This document shows positions 62,241 to 64,000 of a stretch of DNA of 64,000 nt, one piece after another (the first letter of the stretch is position 1; every line of letters starts with the position of its first letter). This stretch comes from Thermoanaerobaculia bacterium (GTDB lineage Bacteria > Acidobacteriota > Thermoanaerobaculia > Multivoradales > JAIOJS01): contig JAUIDB010000005.1 of the NCBI GenBank assembly GCA_030429235.1, positions 124,001 through 188,000 of the forward strand. Reading direction: 5' to 3'. Below the pieces are notes generated by a model that had not been told where the DNA came from, ran no database searches, and saw only the letters and a program-made list of their open reading frames with translations. The translations under genes were made by a program, and so were the position numbers.

Positions 62241-62990
62241 CTAGCCGTTGGCGAAGAGGCCACCATCGACGTGGAGGACCTGGCCGGTGATGTAGGACGC
62301 GTCGTCGGACAGCAGGAACGCGGTGGCCCGTGCCACCTCCGCCGGGGCTCCGAGACGCCGCAGCGGAATCCCGAGCTTGCGGCGATTCTCCTCGTCCAGG
62401 GCTTCCGTCATGTCGGTTTCGATGAATCCGGGTGAGACGGCGTTGCAGCGGATGCCGAACCGTGCCGCTTCGAGGGCGAAGCTCTTGGTCAGGCTCACGA
62501 CGCCCGCCTTGGCGGCGGCGTAGTCGGCTCCCATCCAGCGTCCCGGTCCGTGGGCCGCCAGCGACGCGATGTTCACGATGGCGCCTCGACGTTGGCGCCG
62601 GAAGTGATGGTACGCCTCCTGGCAGGTCGCCAGCGTCGCCTCCAGGTTGAGCGCCATGGTCTGCCGCCACTTCTCGAGCGTGAGACCGCGGAAGGCCACG
62701 GCCTCTCCACCCCCGGCGTTGTTGACCACTCCATGGAGGTCTCCGGCCTGCTCCATCACCGCTCGCACGAGCGCCCGACCACCATCTGGTGCCGCAAGGT
62801 CGGCGGCGAGAGGCAATGCGTGGTCGGCGTCCAGCTCGGTGCAGATCGTACGTACGCGATCGAGGTCTCGGCCGTGGACATAGACCGTGGCTCCCCGTTC
62901 GAGGAGTTCGCCGGCGATGGCTCGGCCGATGCCCCGGGTCGAGCCCGTGACCAGGTAGACCCGGTTGGCCAGCTGGAGATCGTGTCGCAT
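62241..62990 (-). CDS. 3-oxoacyl-ACP reductase (FabG-type SDR)
   Basis: A 249-residue SDR. TGSTRGIG is at 15-22, the NNAGGG segment near 90, and the catalytic residues are S143, Y157 and K161 (YAAAK). The ending YITGQVLHVDGGLFANG is typical of FabG. It reduces 3-ketoacyl-ACP with NADPH. It is the first gene of the fabG-fabF-acp-acyltransferase run on this strand. The 51-nt gap to moaB may hold the promoter. Confidence 0.93.
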   Translation of the reverse strand: MRHDLQLANRVYLVTGSTRGIGRAIAGELLERGATVYVHGRDLDRVRTICTELDADHALPLAADLAAPDGGRALVRAVMEQAGDLHGVVNNAGGGEAVAFRGLTLEKWRQTMALNLEATLATCQEAYHHFRRQRRGAIVNIASLAAHGPGRWMGADYAAAKAGVVSLTKSFALEAARFGIRCNAVSPGFIETDMTEALDEENRRKLGIPLRRLGAPAEVARATAFLLSDDASYITGQVLHVDGGLFANG

Positions 62991-63041
62991 CGTGGTTTCT
63001 GGGCGGCGGATCTCGGTCCGCAGCCTCGGGGATTGTACTCG

Positions 63042-63581
63042 CTACACTGGTTCGCTACCGCTGCCGGTGGTGGTGTCCTGGCGGCGAATCTGCCCCAGTA
63101 GATGTCCCGCTTCGGGGAGGATCAGCTCGCGCATCGCGAGGTCGACGGCGGGAGGGGAGCCGGGGAGAGCGTAGACGACTCGTTGGCCGACGATTCCAGC
63201 GATCGCCCGCGACAACATTGCCGCGGCACCGATCTCGCCGTAGGAGAGCTGACGGAACAGCTCGCCGAACCCGTCGATCGTGCGTTCGAAGTGCCCGATC
63301 AGCGCTTCCGGAGTGCGGTCGCTGGGCGAGAATCCCGTGCCGCCGGTGAACACGATGACCTCGGCCTCCGTGCGCAGCGCCTGCTGCAGCCCGCCGCCGA
63401 CCGAGTCGAGCCCATCCGGGACGATGCGGTAGTCGACCAACTCGTGGCCGGCGGCCTCGAGGGCCGAGATCGCGCGGGGGCCGCTGCGATCGTCCTCGGG
63501 GGAGCGACTCGAAGACACCGTGACCACGGCGAAGCGCAGGCGCTTCGGACCCTGATCACGGTGCTGTCGTGGAGCCTCCAC
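63042..63581 (-). CDS. moaB: MoaB/MogA-type molybdopterin biosynthesis protein
   Basis: A 179-residue protein of the MoaB/Mog family. Landmarks are RFAVVTVSSSRSPEDDRSG, VIFTGGTGFSPSDRTPEA and YALPGSPPAVDLAMRELILPEAGHLL. It acts in molybdenum cofactor synthesis (adenylylation of molybdopterin in MogA). The N-terminal 12 residues before LRFAVV are extra. It lies just after the FKBP gene (7-nt gap) on the same strand. Confidence 0.93.
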   Translation of the reverse strand: MEAPRQHRDQGPKRLRFAVVTVSSSRSPEDDRSGPRAISALEAAGHELVDYRIVPDGLDSVGGGLQQALRTEAEVIVFTGGTGFSPSDRTPEALIGHFERTIDGFGELFRQLSYGEIGAAAMLSRAIAGIVGQRVVYALPGSPPAVDLAMRELILPEAGHLLGQIRRQDTTTGSGSEPV

Positions 63582-63588
63582 CAGGGTG

Positions 63589-64000
63589 CTACTGGACCTC
63601 GATCAGTTCGACCTCGAAGACGAGGGTGGAGCCGGCGGGAATCGGTCCGCCGGCGCGGTCGCCGTAGGCGAGGTCGGTGGGGATGAAGAGCTTCCACTTC
63701 GAGCCGGCAGGCATCAGCTGCAGGGCCTCGGTCCAACCGGCGATCACCTGGTTGACCTTGAAGGTGGCAGGCTCGCCGCGGTCGACCGAGCTGTCGAACT
63801 TGGTGCCGTCGATCAGAGTTCCGGTGTAGTGCACCTTGACGGTGTCGTCCGGTCCTGGCTTGGCACCGTCCCCGGCTTCGAGGACCTCGTATTGCAGTCC
63901 CGACTCGGTGGTCATCACGCCATCACGGGCGCCGTTTTCGGCCAGGAATGCGGCTCCGGTCTCACGGTTTTCTTTGGACGCCATCTCGGTCTTCTCCTGC
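63589..64000 (-). CDS. FKBP-type peptidyl-prolyl isomerase (5' partial)
   Basis: At least 136 residues; the frame stays open to the window edge. The FKBP domain is complete ([60 protein letters not shown]). Upstream, [40 protein letters not shown] follows the Mip/FkpA pattern, in which this region lies after an N-terminal dimerisation helix. The ATG at 63984 therefore looks internal and the real start is probably outside the window. It should be a periplasmic or cytoplasmic folding helper; the missing N-terminus would tell which. Confidence 0.9.
   Translation of the reverse strand, partial: QEKTEMASKENRETGAAFLAENGARDGVMTTESGLQYEVLEAGDGAKPGPDDTVKVHYTGTLIDGTKFDSSVDRGEPATFKVNQVIAGWTEALQLMPAGSKWKLFIPTDLAYGDRAGGPIPAGSTLVFEVELIEVQ

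Overview
The window is G+C-rich DNA (roughly two thirds G+C by eye) from a Gram-negative bacterium, most likely an Acidobacteriota member, perhaps near Thermoanaerobaculia or Holophagae. This placement is inferred from gene content: a long-form SdhA/SdhB pair, two Oar-like TonB-dependent outer-membrane proteins, a DUF1800/DUF1501 Tat pair, a Ser/Thr kinase with TPR partner, a CadC-like wHTH-TPR regulator, a CRTAC/ASPIC-like FG-GAP protein, and an LpxL-type acyltransferase implying an outer membrane. No rRNA, tRNA, phage, IS element or CRISPR array was recognised. Coding density is high and both strands are used. The first gene (SdhA) and the last (FKBP isomerase) run off the window edges.

Layout. 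1-2290: sdhAB. 2385-3529: marR-yceI with a leaderless-looking promoter and a palindromic operator. 3656-6591: ECF sigma factor overlapping a membrane-anchored VWA protein. 6693-12490: secreted protein, cca (minus), hflKC, beta-propeller protein. 12491-13539: non-coding DNA with a tandem ~442-bp repeat. 13540-21568: two paralogous Oar-like proteins on the minus strand flanking two plus-strand genes, one of which is a Prx-like protein with an in-frame TGA (probable selenoprotein). 22130-29355: CadC-like regulator, small HTH protein, RND pump and adaptor. About 29484-30201: array of 91-bp palindromic tandem repeats running into the 3' end of the DUF1501 gene. 30174-39633: DUF1501/DUF1800, DinB, CNT transporter, small secreted proteins, an intradiol-dioxygenase-like lipoprotein, an HGSNAT-like membrane acyltransferase, a TonB_C-metallopeptidase. 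39676-43795: kinase and TPR protein. 43935-47028: cupin, M61 peptidase, and a two-gene unit behind a perfect palindrome. 47037-51661: PBP4, SpoIIE phosphatase, DtxR regulator, RNase D. 51765-55004: 2,4-dienoyl-CoA-reductase-like SDR, diverged copy of the 442-bp repeat, HAMP protein, lipoprotein-like gene, sirtuin. 55016-59812: large TPR/FG-GAP protein and MATE pump. 59837-62990: fabG-fabF-acp-lpxL-like cassette. 63042-64000: MoaB and FKBP.

How the genes fit together. Several tightly coupled units are visible: sdhAB (TAATG overlap), sigma-VWA (TGATG overlap), hflKC (GTGA overlap), adaptor-RND (3-nt gap), kinase-TPR (8-nt overlap), cupin-M61 (GTGA overlap), the 46.3-kb pair (ATGA overlap), phosphatase-PBP4 (11-nt overlap), RNase D-DtxR (2-nt gap) and the fabG-fabF-acp-acyltransferase run.

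The strongest non-routine observation is the Prx-like/SelU-type gene at 16824-17351. It is open only if TGA at 16947 is read as selenocysteine in a U-x-x-C motif. The next are the two unrelated repeat systems (442-bp with a dispersed copy 40 kb away, and the 91-bp hairpin array). All functional statements rest on reading motifs by eye; no database search was run.
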